Below are positions 1-11,001 of a stretch of DNA of 24,585 nt, one piece after another. Made by a program: the position numbers and the translations under genes. Under the pieces are notes generated by a model, which saw only the letters and a list, made by a program, of their open reading frames with translations, was not told where the DNA came from and ran no database searches. Origin of the DNA: Emmonsiellopsis sp. PD_33 (lineage: Eukaryota > Ascomycota > Eurotiomycetes > Onygenales > Ajellomycetaceae); the NCBI GenBank assembly GCA_032988165.1, contig JANTQF010000451.1, positions 1 through 24,585 of the forward strand, read 5' to 3'. Position 1 is the first letter of the stretch. Every line of letters starts with the position of its first letter.

Positions 1-300
1 TGTGAGACATCTGTTTTTTTTTTTAAAAGAAAAGAGGGCGCAACATATCCCCCGGGGGGGGGGGGGGTTCGAGGTTTGTCTTCCCCCTCGGGGCGCGGGG
101 GGCGCCGCCCCCCTCCCCCCTGGAGGGGCCCCGGGGCCCCGCCTTCCCCCCCCCCCCCCGGGTGTTAAAAAATTCTTTTCCCAACAAACCCCCCCCCCCC
201 CCCCCCCCCCCAAACCCATCCTCGCTGTTTTCTTTCTTTCTTCCATCAAGCATCGTTCAGACAATAACATTTTCCCCTCTTTTCCTTCTGGGAATATTTG
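1..300. repeat. Homopolymer-rich low-complexity stretch, probably unreliable sequence
   Basis: The stretch contains a T run near 14-24, a 14-base G run at 54-67, a 14-base C run at about 146-159 and a 23-base C run at 189-211, with G/C-only patches between them. Open frames on both strands here are only translations of these runs (poly-Pro/Gly) and are not genes. Such runs clustered in 200 bp at one end of a window, and found nowhere else at this density, suggest poor base calling or a contig/gap edge. A true simple-sequence region cannot be excluded. Confidence 0.7.
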
Positions 301-437
301 ACATCCGTTAGTGATTGCATCTTTGACTGGAACTTGGAGTCCACGTCCGAAATATATCAACCATATAGTATCAAAATAGCTTCATCGATATCTCAAAAAG
401 GATCCTCCATCTTAAAAAATTTAACGACACCGATATC

Positions 438-1343
438 ATGAATCCATCTATCACACCTGGCGAAATGGTAAATGGGAACGGAAAATTGCCGGTAATGGAG
501 CCAGCCGCCCGGGGATATCACGAAAATCGGAAGGTGGATGGCGAGATGATCCAGCGACTCTTTGGTAACAGAAATCCCATGCCAGCGAGGATCAGTCTTC
601 CGGGCATCAGCGAAGTTCTGTCAGGAAATAAGCCATGGCCAAGACGTATTTTTCCCATCCTAAACAGAGATATGCCCGGGGTGAGTCTATGCCTATATAT
701 CGTGTTTCGATAGCCAAAACTAGGTTTAACAAGCTGCACGAACAGGAAAATCAGGAGCGCAGCGGACGTGGATGGCTCTTGGGCGATCGCCTGCCCCCCA
801 CCCGTGCCATGGTGGAAGAATCTGGGGCAAATGAATTAGAGGACGTTAACAATGCAACCACGGCCGAGGACAGCAACGGCGATTCCTCCTCCATTTCCGC
901 GGGTACGCCGAGATACCGCGAAGTGGAAGCCCCCAGGGAGTGGTTGCCAATGGATGCTCCAAGATCAGTGGCTCCGCCATTGTCGGCGGCTCGCATCAGC
1001 GACACGCGAGACCGATGGGAGAGATTCGAATGTCCCGAAGAGAAGCCTGTGGAGGAGGATGAGACAGAACCTCCAATCACGACTATCAGTAAGTCTACCA
1101 AAGATAGCTTTGGCATTGAGCCAAATACTAAAGCCTACTTCTCAATAGACTATAGCGCAGTACGGCATAAGATTTCGCCTTCTTTTCTAAATGTGGTTCT
1201 TCTGAGCTGAAGGTTAGGGCAAGAACGGTGCGTTTATGCTCCCCTAGGCTCACACGTGAAGTAGAGATGGGTGCTAATAAGAGGCATTCACAGGACAAGG
1301 AAATGAGAAATACACCAGTCCACTGCCGGGAGCGTTTGCATAG
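438..1343 (+). CDS. Hypothetical protein, low complexity, three-exon model
   Basis: I do not recognise this protein. A phase-consistent model joins 438-680, 746-1088 and 1294-1343 (211 residues). Intron 1 has a GTGAGT donor, a TTTAAC branch-like site and a CAG acceptor. Intron 2 (205 nt) has a GTAAGT donor, a GCTAAT branch site and a CACAG acceptor. The first exon has a short LPGISEVL segment. The second is acidic and Ser/Pro/Glu-rich and so probably disordered, with no membrane segment or signal peptide. The start is the first ATG after a stop-rich leader. Without the introns, the two long frames (438-713 and 635-1210) overlap out of register, which is why I prefer the spliced model. The last exon is only 50 nt and is the weakest part. 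It could also be a non-coding or decayed locus. Confidence 0.4.
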
Positions 1344-2281
1344 CCTGGTGCGCGGGCTTTCCTGATCACCATATCGAGATACCCTGGGGAGTTATCCCCG
1401 AAGGCTTCGTTTCCCACGGATCCGTACGGATTACTGCTGTGGATTTCCATCCACTGCTTGGCTATATAGCAAACACACCAAGTCAACTGACGGACTACGG
1501 TCGTTCCATGTAAGCTATTCCAACTATTTCCCCAGCGCATAAGTCCATAATTCGCTCATCCGCAATGCAGATAACTCATAGCGGAAGTGAGTTGGTAAAT
1601 TAGGGACATCGGTTGGCGAACATTATCGGCGAAGCTTCGGAAAGGGCCGTGGTATTGAACGCAACGGTCTCAACATCGAATGGAACCAGGGCCATATTGA
1701 GAAGATAGAGTGCACTTCGTTGTAAGAGGGGAGAGATGGATCTGGGTCGATATTTTTGAGAATGGGTATTCACATTTAGAGTAACAGAGATGTATCTTCT
1801 GCCATCGCAAACAATGTTCTGTTATTATGTTGTTGGTATCTTGCTGCGCTGACGCGTTATATCAATCTGCCATTGCTGCCTGTGAACAGATAGTACTATA
1901 GGAAGGAATTTTTTTGGTTCTTGGGGTCGGAATGTGCACTGGATATAGAACAAGGTCGAGAAAGAGGACTGTTTCAGGGGGTAGACATTGTATATTAACC
2001 ATGAGAATCAATATACGTTCCAGTCCTTCGTCATCAAACCCATCTTTCTGTTTGAAATAGTTGAATTCGATTGCTGAGGTTCGACGGATGACGTTGGAGA
2101 AAGAGCTTAGTAAGCTCCGCCAAACCTTCTGTCTTCGGCATTTCCCGCCCGACCTCCTTGATTGGGCCACACGTGAAATCGCAACCTATCGATCCAGGTG
2201 TTCACACCAGCACCGATAACAGCTCTCGACGAGGATACTGAATAATCGCCTATACTCTCTCCCAATTTCACATTTAATTAT
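1344..2281. other. Intergenic region including the promoter of the coatomer gene
   Basis: No open frame here has convincing coding character. Short minus-strand frames (1274-1540, 1862-2170) lack recognisable domains. A CACGTG E-box lies at 2170-2175, a few bases after an ATTGG (reverse CCAAT) at 2161, about 107 nt upstream of the coatomer ATG. Another CACGTG is at 1253-1258, inside the putative last intron of the preceding gene. Confidence 0.5.
2170..2175. promoter_or_regulatory. CACGTG E-box upstream of the coatomer epsilon gene
   Basis: This is a palindromic CACGTG five to nine bases downstream of a reverse CCAAT (ATTGG, from 2161), about 107 nt before the ATG at 2282. CACGTG is a target of fungal bHLH factors such as Cbf1-type proteins, and CCAAT is bound by the HAP complex. 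The spacing fits a proximal promoter, but occupancy is inference. Confidence 0.3.
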
Positions 2282-3565
2282 ATGGCGATAATGGATCCAT
2301 TCTCTGCCGAAGGAGGTATGTTCTCCCGTCCCGCCACCCCGGGCTCCATTGGCTCTGTTTCCGCTGACACGTTAACCCCCCAGAGCTCCTTAACATCCAC
2401 AATGCCTTCCACCAAGGCCAGTATCAAGTAGTGGTCGATTTCGATACCTCGTCCTTTTCCCCGGAAAACACCCTTACCGCCAAAGTGTTACAGCTCCGCG
2501 CGAAAATCGCCCTTGGTCAGACGGAAGAGGTCATCACAGATGTTAAAGGGCAGGAGGATGTTCCGGATCTAGCCGCCGTTAAGGTATTGGCGCAACAGAC
2601 TGCTGGAGACGAAGCTGCTGCATTGAAAGGGGCGGAGGAGCTGGCAGCAAAACACTCGGAAAATGCGACAACACAGGTCCTTGTTGGAACGGTGTTGCAG
2701 GCTCAGGGGAAAAGCGAGGAGGCCCTTTCGCTGCTGTCAAAACACCAGGGAAACTTGGAAGCGTAAGTGGAATACACTAAGGTTTCGACCAATGCGACGG
2801 ATTACAAGCCTCGAAATATCTTTTCTAACTTCCAAGATCCGATTGTAGCGTCGCCCTCATCGTTCAGGTCCACCTCCAACAGAACCGCACCGATCTTGCA
2901 CTTAAAGAGGTACAGGCAGCTAGACGATGGGCTCAAGACTCGTTACTTGTCAACCTCGCTGAATCCTGGGTTGGCCTGAGAGTGGTATGTCATATTGCGC
3001 CCAAGAACTACTTCAATACTCTCATCTAACGATATCTCAAAATAAGGGCGGAGAGAAATACCAATCTGCATTCTACGTCTATGAAGAACTTGCCTCCGTG
3101 CCAAACACCTCGTCACCGATGTCAATCGTGGGCCAGGCTATCTCCGAATTACACCTAGGCCGTCTTCCGGAGGCCGAAGTGGCCCTCCAATCGGCATTGG
3201 AGAAATATCCCAACGACGCAGAATTGATCGCGAATTCCATCGTTTTGTATGTGTTGAGCGGAAAGGATGCCTCGGAACTTACCTCGTACGTATACTTTCC
3301 TCACTTCCCCGGGAAAAAAAATGGAAAGAGAAGGAAAAAAGGAAGGAGAATCAGAAGCACTGAACGAGATGAAGAGCACTCGGCTTGCTCCTTTCATTCT
3401 CCCGAAACAAACCCGCAATGCCGCAGCAGCATGTCATGCTAACCGGACTGTCGCAGATCTCTTAAACAATCGCAACCAAACCATCCATTGCTCACGGACC
3501 TTGCGGAAAAGAGTGAATTATTCGATTCAGCTGCATCCAAATATACGGCTAAGGTGTCTTCGTAA
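2282..3565 (+). CDS. SEC28: Coatomer subunit epsilon (COPI)
   Basis: Epsilon-COP stabilises alpha-COP in the COPI coat, which carries retrograde Golgi-to-ER and intra-Golgi traffic from the cytosolic face of membranes. The model has five exons: 2282-2315, 2384-2762, 2849-2984, 3047-3285 and 3457-3565. They join in phase to 298 residues, the usual length for fungal epsilon-COP. The N-terminus (MDPFSAEGELLNIHNAFHQG) is typical of the family. The rest is a run of TPR-like helical repeats, such as LHLGRLPEAEVALQSALEKY in exon 4. The C-terminus HPLLTDLAEKSELFDSAASK is the conserved family tail. Intron 4 is 171 nt and carries a purine-rich tract (about 3309-3350), while the other introns are 62 to 86 nt. 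The start is the first ATG, and a second in-frame ATG lies three codons in. Identification is from family sequence memory and is firm. Confidence 0.93.
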
Positions 3566-4657
3566 CTTTTCGTTCCCCTCTCTATTATTTTTGCCCCCCT
3601 CCTTTGCTTGGCGCAGTGTGCTTTCAGCCTTGTCACCTTATTTTTGACGCCATGTTTTCTTTTTCCTTCTTATGTCCGCCTATACCAAATTTAAAATAGA
3701 ACACTTCGAAATGAGCTGAAAATCCCTTTCCTCTCCTGGTTTTCGAAAGCCTCAGCTCCTGGATCTTTAGTTTTGTTTGGAAAGATCCTGTCGTTAGGTT
3801 CCATTCTCGACGGGAACGATCCTAGTATTGCTCCTAAGAATGGAAGATCGAATGTACTTTGACTTTATTAGGTGAACATAACCTAGGGCGGACAGCGCTA
3901 ACCCCCAAAGCGTAATTCGATACCAGCCTCGACTGACGTGTTCGATAGACATGACTATTTTTTTCCAAGACAACGTGCTCATCCCTTCCAGCACCAAGCA
4001 CTCTTCGCCCGTGTCGCTAAATTGTATGGGTTGGAAGATTAAGTTCATGATGCGGCCATCCCTGCTCCCGTCCATGCTCCGTGTTAGCTGAACATCATTC
4101 CAGAAATGTACATGGGTATGGCCGCATACCGTTCGACAGCTGCAGCTTACTCGGTTCAGTGCAGTAATTTATTACTGAACCATGTCCGCTGCTATCTCCA
4201 TCGATGTGTCATAAGCACACTGGCCCCCTAATAGCACCATATCTTGCTGCGTGGCCTGCAAGGCTGAGGTTGTTTTTGATTGGTTGCCTTGTGGGAATTG
4301 AGAACTGGCCCCCTTCTCCTATCGAATTTAATACACTGAGGCTAAATAAGAAACACAGGAATCCTTTACGCCCAATTGTAGCCAAGCTGGACATCCTGTT
4401 CGTATGCATGGCGGAGCCGTGATATGCATAATTTGCCCCCCTCGTGCCGAGTTCAGGATATGGAGGCTTAAAATACAGCCGGTCAATATATATTTCGGCC
4501 ACCTATCAATCAAAAGGGCCCTGTTTGATTGTTTAGCTATTTTTCTTCCTACCAGTATGCAAGCTCCATACATGCTCGCCATATTATCTCGACGCAAGTA
4601 AACAACCCTACTGCATAAATTTCAAAACATATTATAGTTCATCGTTTACCTCACAGC
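3566..4657. other. Intergenic region between coatomer and patatin genes
   Basis: This is about 1.1 kb with frequent stops in all frames. The minus-strand frames at 3794-4075 and 4209-4502 show no domain and no splice logic. The right part should contain the promoter and leader of the patatin gene; AT-rich stretches lie around 4480-4640. I see no RNA gene. Confidence 0.5.
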
Positions 4658-7600
4658 ATGCCAGTGCTTTTGGCATCAGGCCCTGCATCTAGGGTATGTG
4701 AAAACCCCACTCCGTTCAAGGATCATTCGCCGTTTTATATGTTATTCTAACAGTTATCAGGCTGTACAGATGACCTGTGGGAAATGTGAAGATGCCCCCG
4801 GCGTGATAGAATGTTCATGCGAGGAAATATTCTGCGAGCGGTGCTATGAACGCCATGTAGCACGAGTCCCAGGTCATCGGAAGGTAGATAGTACACTCGA
4901 GTGGGCATGGAGATGGATCAAAGGTTCGCTAGTAGCGGGTCAACAGGCCGCTGATGCCCACATGGAGGACGAAAGTGCTAAGTGGTTCGGACTTGTCGTC
5001 GAGAAATCATTCAATGAAGCAGCACCACTTTCTCCAATTTATTTCGGTGGCCTGACTCTGTCACAACCCCCCCCAAGGCCGTCCCGTCCCGCTCTCGTCG
5101 CAAGGATCGTGGAAACAAAGCGGTTTGTGACACTGGCATCAGAATCTATTCACTGTAGCAGAGCTAGTCCGCGGCGCCAATTCCCTAGCTTGGTGTCGTT
5201 TGTTGGCGAGACTGGCTCTGGCAAATCAACAATAAGTAAGTCAACACAGTGTTCAACGCAGTGTCGGTTGTTACGGATTTCGCTGATGGGAATTTCTAGT
5301 TCGTGCGTTGATCGACCATTCCGCTCGAAGTATTGGCAATACTCCCGACCAGTACGAAGCACCAGTACCTGGAGTGTCAACTGGGTCCGCTGCATTTAGT
5401 TCAACCACGGGAGAAGTTAATCTTTACGCAGATCCGAAAACATTTGGCCGAGAATCTCCTATTTTTTATGCGGATTGTGAAGGGTTGCGTGGTGCAGAGC
5501 CAACAAGCTCCCGGCATCAACATGAATGGCAGAGGCACGGCCGACGGTACTTGGTAGAAACTCCGGATGGCGCATCGGTTGATCGAACTACGGCAGTCAA
5601 GAATATATATCCTAAATTCTTATATCTATTCAGCGACGTTATTTGCCTCGTGTCCCGTAACCCGAAAACTCGGACAGAGGTAGCCATCGATTTACTCGAG
5701 TGGAGTGAGATCGGAGCAGACAACGCTGTCAATCAATCGGCTCTACCAGCCGCAGTTATCATTTTCAATCAACCGTCTGTCGAGGATGATCGGTGGGTAT
5801 CAGGCGACCCTGAAGAAATCAATAATGACTTCTTTAAGTCTATCGACGAGGAGTTAGAACTCAACAATACACTACGGGAAAAGGCACGAGAGGTTCGTCA
5901 GCTACCTTCCAAGATTAAGCGGAACATGCTAATTCCAATATTAGAAAGGTGAAACAAGCCTAAAAGCCTTGCTCTTGCGCAATTTCTCTAGCATATATAT
6001 CCATTACATCCCGCTCAAAGGGTTTGGACGGCTTGGGTCCTTGGAAATTGTGTACAGACAGTTCGAACGCTTGTCAAGTCTCATTCAAGTCGAGAGCAGG
6101 CGACTACAGATGGCCCGACAAGAGGCATGGATTCGATTTGATTCCAGACAGATCAACGTCGCATTCGATTATGCTTTTAAGCATCTGAGCAAGGATAAGA
6201 ATAAGCCATTTGACTTCAGCAAGTGTCGCACCAGGACTGACGTACCTGAGTCATTGGAGAGCCATATTAGCCAATTTCTATCGTACAGCCGAATCACTGC
6301 CGGAGACGCCAATATGAAATATGCTGTGGATGCTATTGGCTCTGCCTTTGTCCGCAATGAACTGAAAGAGACAGGGACAGGTAAGCCCTTCCCCAATATA
6401 TAGGGTATAGTGGTCAATAGCAAGTCATATGATAGACTTACGCTAAGATATTCATTAGGTTTCCTCCTGAATCCGTCGACTGTCTTTAACCCAGGTCTCA
6501 AAAAGCACTGTGCTACGGCTATTCAAAGTTTTGCCCACTTGAATGTCACCTGTGCGTACGTGCATGGCGAGACTCAAGATAGATGCGCCAATACGCAGTT
6601 AGGTCATGCTAGAGGACATCAGAAAAGTGACGGAACGTTCCTGGCGGAAGGTTCCTTTGATGGAGGTGGCTTCGATTCCTCAGATTTCGTAAGTCAGATC
6701 GAGCAAAAGGTTTCGACCATGCTATGGGATCTTCACACCAACCATCCGGACGACGAGACAAGAATGGCTTATGCTACTGAATGTCACAAGAAGAGCCTTG
6801 TGCCCACTCCAGCCATGGTAAACCCGGCTGAGTATCTACCGGGCGTCCTTAGCCACGCGTCATCTGAGTTCACAAACACATGTTTCGTTTGCCTCTTTGG
6901 ACGCCCAGAATGTCAACTTCCATGTGGACAATTGGTGTGCATGGATTGCATCCAGGATTTTGGGAGTAGCGATCCTTCGTCTCCTGATGTAATCACTCAT
7001 GCGAGTTGCCCATTATGTGGTGTCAAGGAACCTACTTCTTCATGGCCTTGGAAAATTTGCGTAAAGCCAAAGCTTGCAGGGACTCGCATCTTGTCTCTAG
7101 ATGGCGGAGGGGTCCGAGGAATAGTTGAACTGGAGATATTACAGCGGCTCGAAGATGCGATTGGCTTGGCAGTTCCGTTGTGGTGCTTCTTTGATCTGAT
7201 TGTCGGGACCAGTGCTGGTAAGTTTATCGAGGATCTTACGCGATAGCTATTTATGTCAAACCAGTACTAACACAGTAGAACAGGGGGTTTGATAGCGCTC
7301 GGCATGGGTTCGCACTGTTGGTCCGCTGACAGCTGCATCAAGAAGTTTATGGATCTCTGTGCGACAAGTTTCATACCAAAAACTCTGACAAAATCTAAAT
7401 ATCTTGGTAAATTTGCTCGCCTGTTTAGGAGTTCGATCTATAAGACAGGACCGCTCGAGGACTCCCTTAACCAAGCATTCGCCCATCAGGATATGTTTGG
7501 ACTGCGTCCACCAAATCATTTTCCACTACGGCATTGCCCTCGTGTGGCGGTCACAGCAACGGTAGAATCACGCCCCAAATTATTCGCTAATTACAACTGT

Positions 7601-8669
7601 GGTATTGATCAAAGTGGTATCTATTTAAACTCAAGACTTCCGACAGTAACTGCGTAAGTATCGTTCAAGAAAATAATGATACCCTTGTTTCAATAGGATA
7701 CTGCTGACCTGCAGCTCTAGAGCACGATGTACGTCCGCCGCTCCGTTATATTTCGAAGCTCCCTGCCCTGCAAGTATTGGCACTGAATGTCTTGATGGCG
7801 GCCTCCGTGACAACAATCCCATCAACACCGCTCTAAGCGAAAACAAAAAAATATGGGGCAACAAGACCCCAGTCGACATGGTTCTTTCTGTCGGCTCTGG
7901 GCGATCTAATAGGACCACTGCCCGCACAGCCTCGCCATTGATGCGGATTACTCCTTCATGGGCACGCGATTGCTTTTCCGCTTTTATTGCAACAATGAAC
8001 GGCGAGGACGCGTGGGACCTTTATTGCCGTACCCAGGCTCAGCCTGCCATTCTCTCCCGGTCCAGAAGACTTAATGTCAAGTTTAGCGACCAAGAGCCAC
8101 AGCTAGATGACGTGGATCGGATCTACGAAATGCAGCGGTTTGCGAGGGGTTACCAATTTGTGACAGAAAAGCGGAGAGACAATTACCGTCCCATGGTCAA
8201 CGGACCTGTAACTGATGGAATCCTGGAAATAGCTCTGTCTCTCCGTGCTAGCCTGTTTTACTTCGAGCTTAATAGTGTCGAATTCATGGACCAGAACACC
8301 GTTGCTGTTATTGAGGGCACTATCCATTGTCGGCTTGACCCCGGGATGGCAGCTTTGGGAACTCTAGTTAGTATGACGCCCGGATTCAGAGTTCAAGGGG
8401 CGTGGAAGACGACCCCATCATTGCTCATCGGGGGGAAATTTAAGCTTGGTGTTAGTCTGCAGATTGACTACAGACACATTGGTGATGCGGTCAATATTGA
8501 GGCTCTGTTTGCGGAGGGAGTTTATGCACAGATTTCTGGATTTCCGCGATCGTTGAAGGTATGATTCTTTTCTATTGTTTGTAGTTTCTATTCGTGGTTG
8601 TGAACGCTAACTGTTTGATAGAAGCAAATCAGGTCGGCGCTGCCGAAATATGACAACATCTCCCAATGA
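4658..8669 (+). CDS. Multidomain patatin-like phospholipase: zinc finger, P-loop GTPase-like, RING-like, patatin
   Basis: Eight exons (4658-4693, 4761-5235, 5300-5948, 5992-6380, 6459-7217, 7284-7653, 7715-8558, 8622-8669) join in phase to 1189 residues. In order: a B-box-like Cys/His cluster (C18, C21, C30, C32, C37, C40, H44, H51); a P-loop GETGSGKST at 161-169 followed by DCEGL at 229-233, resembling the G3 motif of GBP/VLIG-type large GTPases; a RING-like finger at 658-703 (CFVC, LPCGQLVCMDC, CPLC); and a patatin domain with oxyanion motif DGGGVRG at 731-737, nucleophile elbow GTSAG (S768) and catalytic DGG (D920). About 250 C-terminal residues are unassigned. Patatins are Ser-Asp dyad acyl hydrolases acting on membrane lipids. 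There is no signal peptide or membrane helix, so it is probably cytosolic. The start is a 12-codon first exon (MPVLLASGPASR) whose intron has a clean CTAAC branch site. Intron 3 is only 43 nt. The architecture suggests a GTPase-gated lipase in defence or self/non-self recognition, which is inference. Confidence 0.88.
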
Positions 8670-8985
8670 GAGAGTTTATTTCTTTGTACTTTCTTTCCTT
8701 CTTTCCTTCTATTTTAAGCTGGGTAGAAATGGAATCATTCCCTTTTCAAAAGGAATCCAATGGTTCAAGCGGGTTCTAATATAATTATGAATATAGAATG
8801 AGACAGACCTCAATGGCTCGAAAAATGTATTATTGAAGAAGAATGAGGATGCACATTGATGCTCTGTACGCTAAAACTTCCACCGCCTAAAAACGCTTGT
8901 GCCATTGGGCTCCTCAACGTTAGTATACCCATTACGTCGTCAATTGCTCTCTTGTTGCTTCCCACCTATCCTCACACATTTTGCA
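8670..8985. other. Convergent intergenic region (3' ends of patatin and esterase genes)
   Basis: The 316 bp between two stop codons facing each other hold the 3' ends of both transcripts. A pyrimidine tract (CTTT/CCTT repeats) lies at about 8690-8714, just after the patatin stop. AT-rich sequence suitable for cleavage and polyadenylation follows near 8775-8835. No coding signal is seen. Confidence 0.5.
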
Positions 8986-10329
8986 TCAAAGTCTCGACGA
9001 CAAAAACGTAGAAAATGCCTTGCCCTGCACTGTTTCAGTTTTATCCCCAATCGTCCGGCAAATAATAGGTCCATCATGAGGTTCGTCTGGCCCTATAACG
9101 AAAGTTATGCTCGGGAATGCGGTCTAGATGATGAGGATAGGATTAGTAGATGCATCTCGACCACAAACACCTGCAAGATAGCGACGAAAAAGGCATTCCC
9201 AACAAAAGAACCCACCTTAAACTTCTCCACGAACTCCGTAATTGCCGAAACAAATAAGTCATCCGAGCCCGTGACAATCAACACATCCTTCACCATAATA
9301 TCCTTCCACCACTCCGCCGGTGCCCTCAATGGCTCCAGATAATTATCCGACTCCAAATCGGCAATATACTGGGATGACCACCTCTGCAAGATCTCCCGAC
9401 TAAGCATGTCCTTGTACTGGTTATATTTAACCGAAGGGAAATCAAGCGAAAACGAAACCCACGGCGAGATCGCCAATGCGCCCGCGAACGGTTCGGAAAC
9501 CTCCAGTGGCTCGATGGCCTTGTGCGGGTGGGAAATATGCGAGAGGATCCCTAGGACTAAATTGCCACCGGCTGAATCACCGCCCAGGAAGACGTTTGAA
9601 GGGTTGCGCGGCGTTTTGTCAGTGATGTAGCGGACCGCTGCCACAGCTTGTTTTAGCTGGGTTGGATAGATGGCGTGGGGCGTGAGGGTGTATGTGAGGA
9701 AGAAGAGGGCGATGTCTTTGCCTTCGGCATTTAGGGTATTGATTATTTCGCTGAAGACTTGGTAGTACGCAATACCTGCCGAGACGGAGAAGCCGCCGCC
9801 TGTATGGAAAGTCAGTATTAGTTTCTATAGGGAGAACGGGGAGAAGGAGGTTCTAATAAGTTCACACACATACCATGGAAATAGATCAGCACATTCTTCG
9901 CATCCTTGTTTCCGATCCAATGTCCTAGCCCGCCATGCTCGAGTTTTATAGTTTCGGGATTGAAACCCTTTGACTTGGCAAATGCCTCATACGTTTTGTC
10001 AGTTGACGGAGAGAGATACCTATATTGTTCGAACTAGTTAGCATTCGGAACACGTATATGCAAAGCCAGGTTTATTGAAAAACTAGGGCATTGGTCTGCT
10101 CGTAGTTTTGCCCGAGTACTCACTGATTCTGCCGAGTTGATAGCCTAGTGAGACCTGTTCGCATGATAGCGTGGCCGACATGTCTTTTGTAGTATTTTGA
10201 TCCATCCTTGCCGCGAAATACGCCAGTGAGAGAGGCGTAGATGGCAGTGGCTATTAAGGATAAATTGGCATGAAACAGGTCGAGTCGCTCTAGGACGGTG
10301 AGCTGGGGAGGATAACTTTTAACGGGCAT
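8986..10329 (-). CDS. Alpha/beta-hydrolase fold esterase/lipase, HSL family
   Basis: This is a serine hydrolase of the hormone-sensitive-lipase group, which cleaves short- or medium-chain or sterol esters; the natural substrate cannot be read from the sequence. Exons on the minus strand are 10329-10124, 10019-9874, 9799-9216 and 9123-8986, in phase, 357 residues. The oxyanion motif HGGG is at 117-120, the nucleophile elbow GDSAGG carries S193, D297 sits in GSDDLF, and H328 sits in PDEPHDGPI. The last intron (9124-9215, donor GTGGGT, branch TACTAATC, acceptor CTAG) is essential: reading through it ends at 9105 with a meaningless tail, whereas splicing restores the His motif and a normal C-terminus. 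A hydrophobic helix near residues 20-36 could anchor it or act as a cap helix. It converges with the patatin gene and diverges from the F-box gene. Confidence 0.9.
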
Positions 10330-11001
10330 TGTGACTGAGACCACTATGTGAAACTGCCAGGAGTTGTGGTTTCTTCTGCGGTACTAAGTAGTGGCTAGGC
10401 TAGGTTGAATTGAAAATAACCACGGCGGGATAGTAGTCATCAAGTGAGCAGGGTGTGTAAACAGGAAGACTCTGAGCTTCATCAAAAAAGGAAGAACAAA
10501 GATAAACAAGCGAAGAACCAGCTGCGACCTCATCCCCGCATTTATCTTTGACAGCTGCCCCGGCATCATTCTTGTTGGTTCGTCCGAGCGCGGAGACTTT
10601 CCCCACATCCTCGGCTGCGGGACAGGGGATAAGGTTAAATTGTGGGCCCTTGCCAAGATAACTAGCGCGTCTTATTCTGACTAATCCGTTGGTGATCATG
10701 ATCACTGACTTGGAAGTTGGCAGCTCTCTTTGCGTCCTTTTTGCGTACTATTTCCGCTCTGTGGTCTGCGGCCAATTGAAAGAACCTAACCTCGATGCCC
10801 CAGCTCTGAGGGCCCAATCCTTTGGATCTATTAGGCGGATCGACGACGGGTTCAAGTTTACTCCAGTGCTTCAAATCGGCTTCAATTTGGGCTCAAGTGA
10901 ACCTCGTACTAGCGCTCTCGCTTCCACTGACCTAAGACGATTTACAGTCTGTTCTGTCTTCATCCTTTAGCTTTGACTGTCCTACCGAACTAGCTTCCCA
11001 G
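10330..11001. promoter_or_regulatory. Divergent promoter region between esterase and F-box genes
   Basis: These 672 bp separate the esterase ATG (minus) from the F-box ATG (plus), so both promoters must lie here. The short frames in it (for example 10400-10705 minus and 10689-10970 plus) overlap each other and show no domain. I identified no specific binding site with confidence. Confidence 0.5.

Noticed and set aside
2..301. Open frames on both strands in the homopolymer stretch
   Set aside because: The products are poly-Pro and poly-Gly from C and G runs; there is no coding signal and the sequence is doubtful.
1862..2170. 102-codon minus-strand frame upstream of the coatomer gene
   Set aside because: It has no domain, no splice partner and no conserved-looking segment, and it lies in the coatomer promoter.
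4209..4502. 97-codon minus-strand frame between coatomer and patatin genes
   Set aside because: It overlaps other short frames on both strands, has no recognisable domain and reads like random sequence.
9105..9215. C-terminal truncation or frameshift (pseudogene) of the esterase
   Set aside because: Removing a 92-nt intron with good branch and acceptor sites restores the catalytic His and a normal C-terminus in phase, so the gene is intact.
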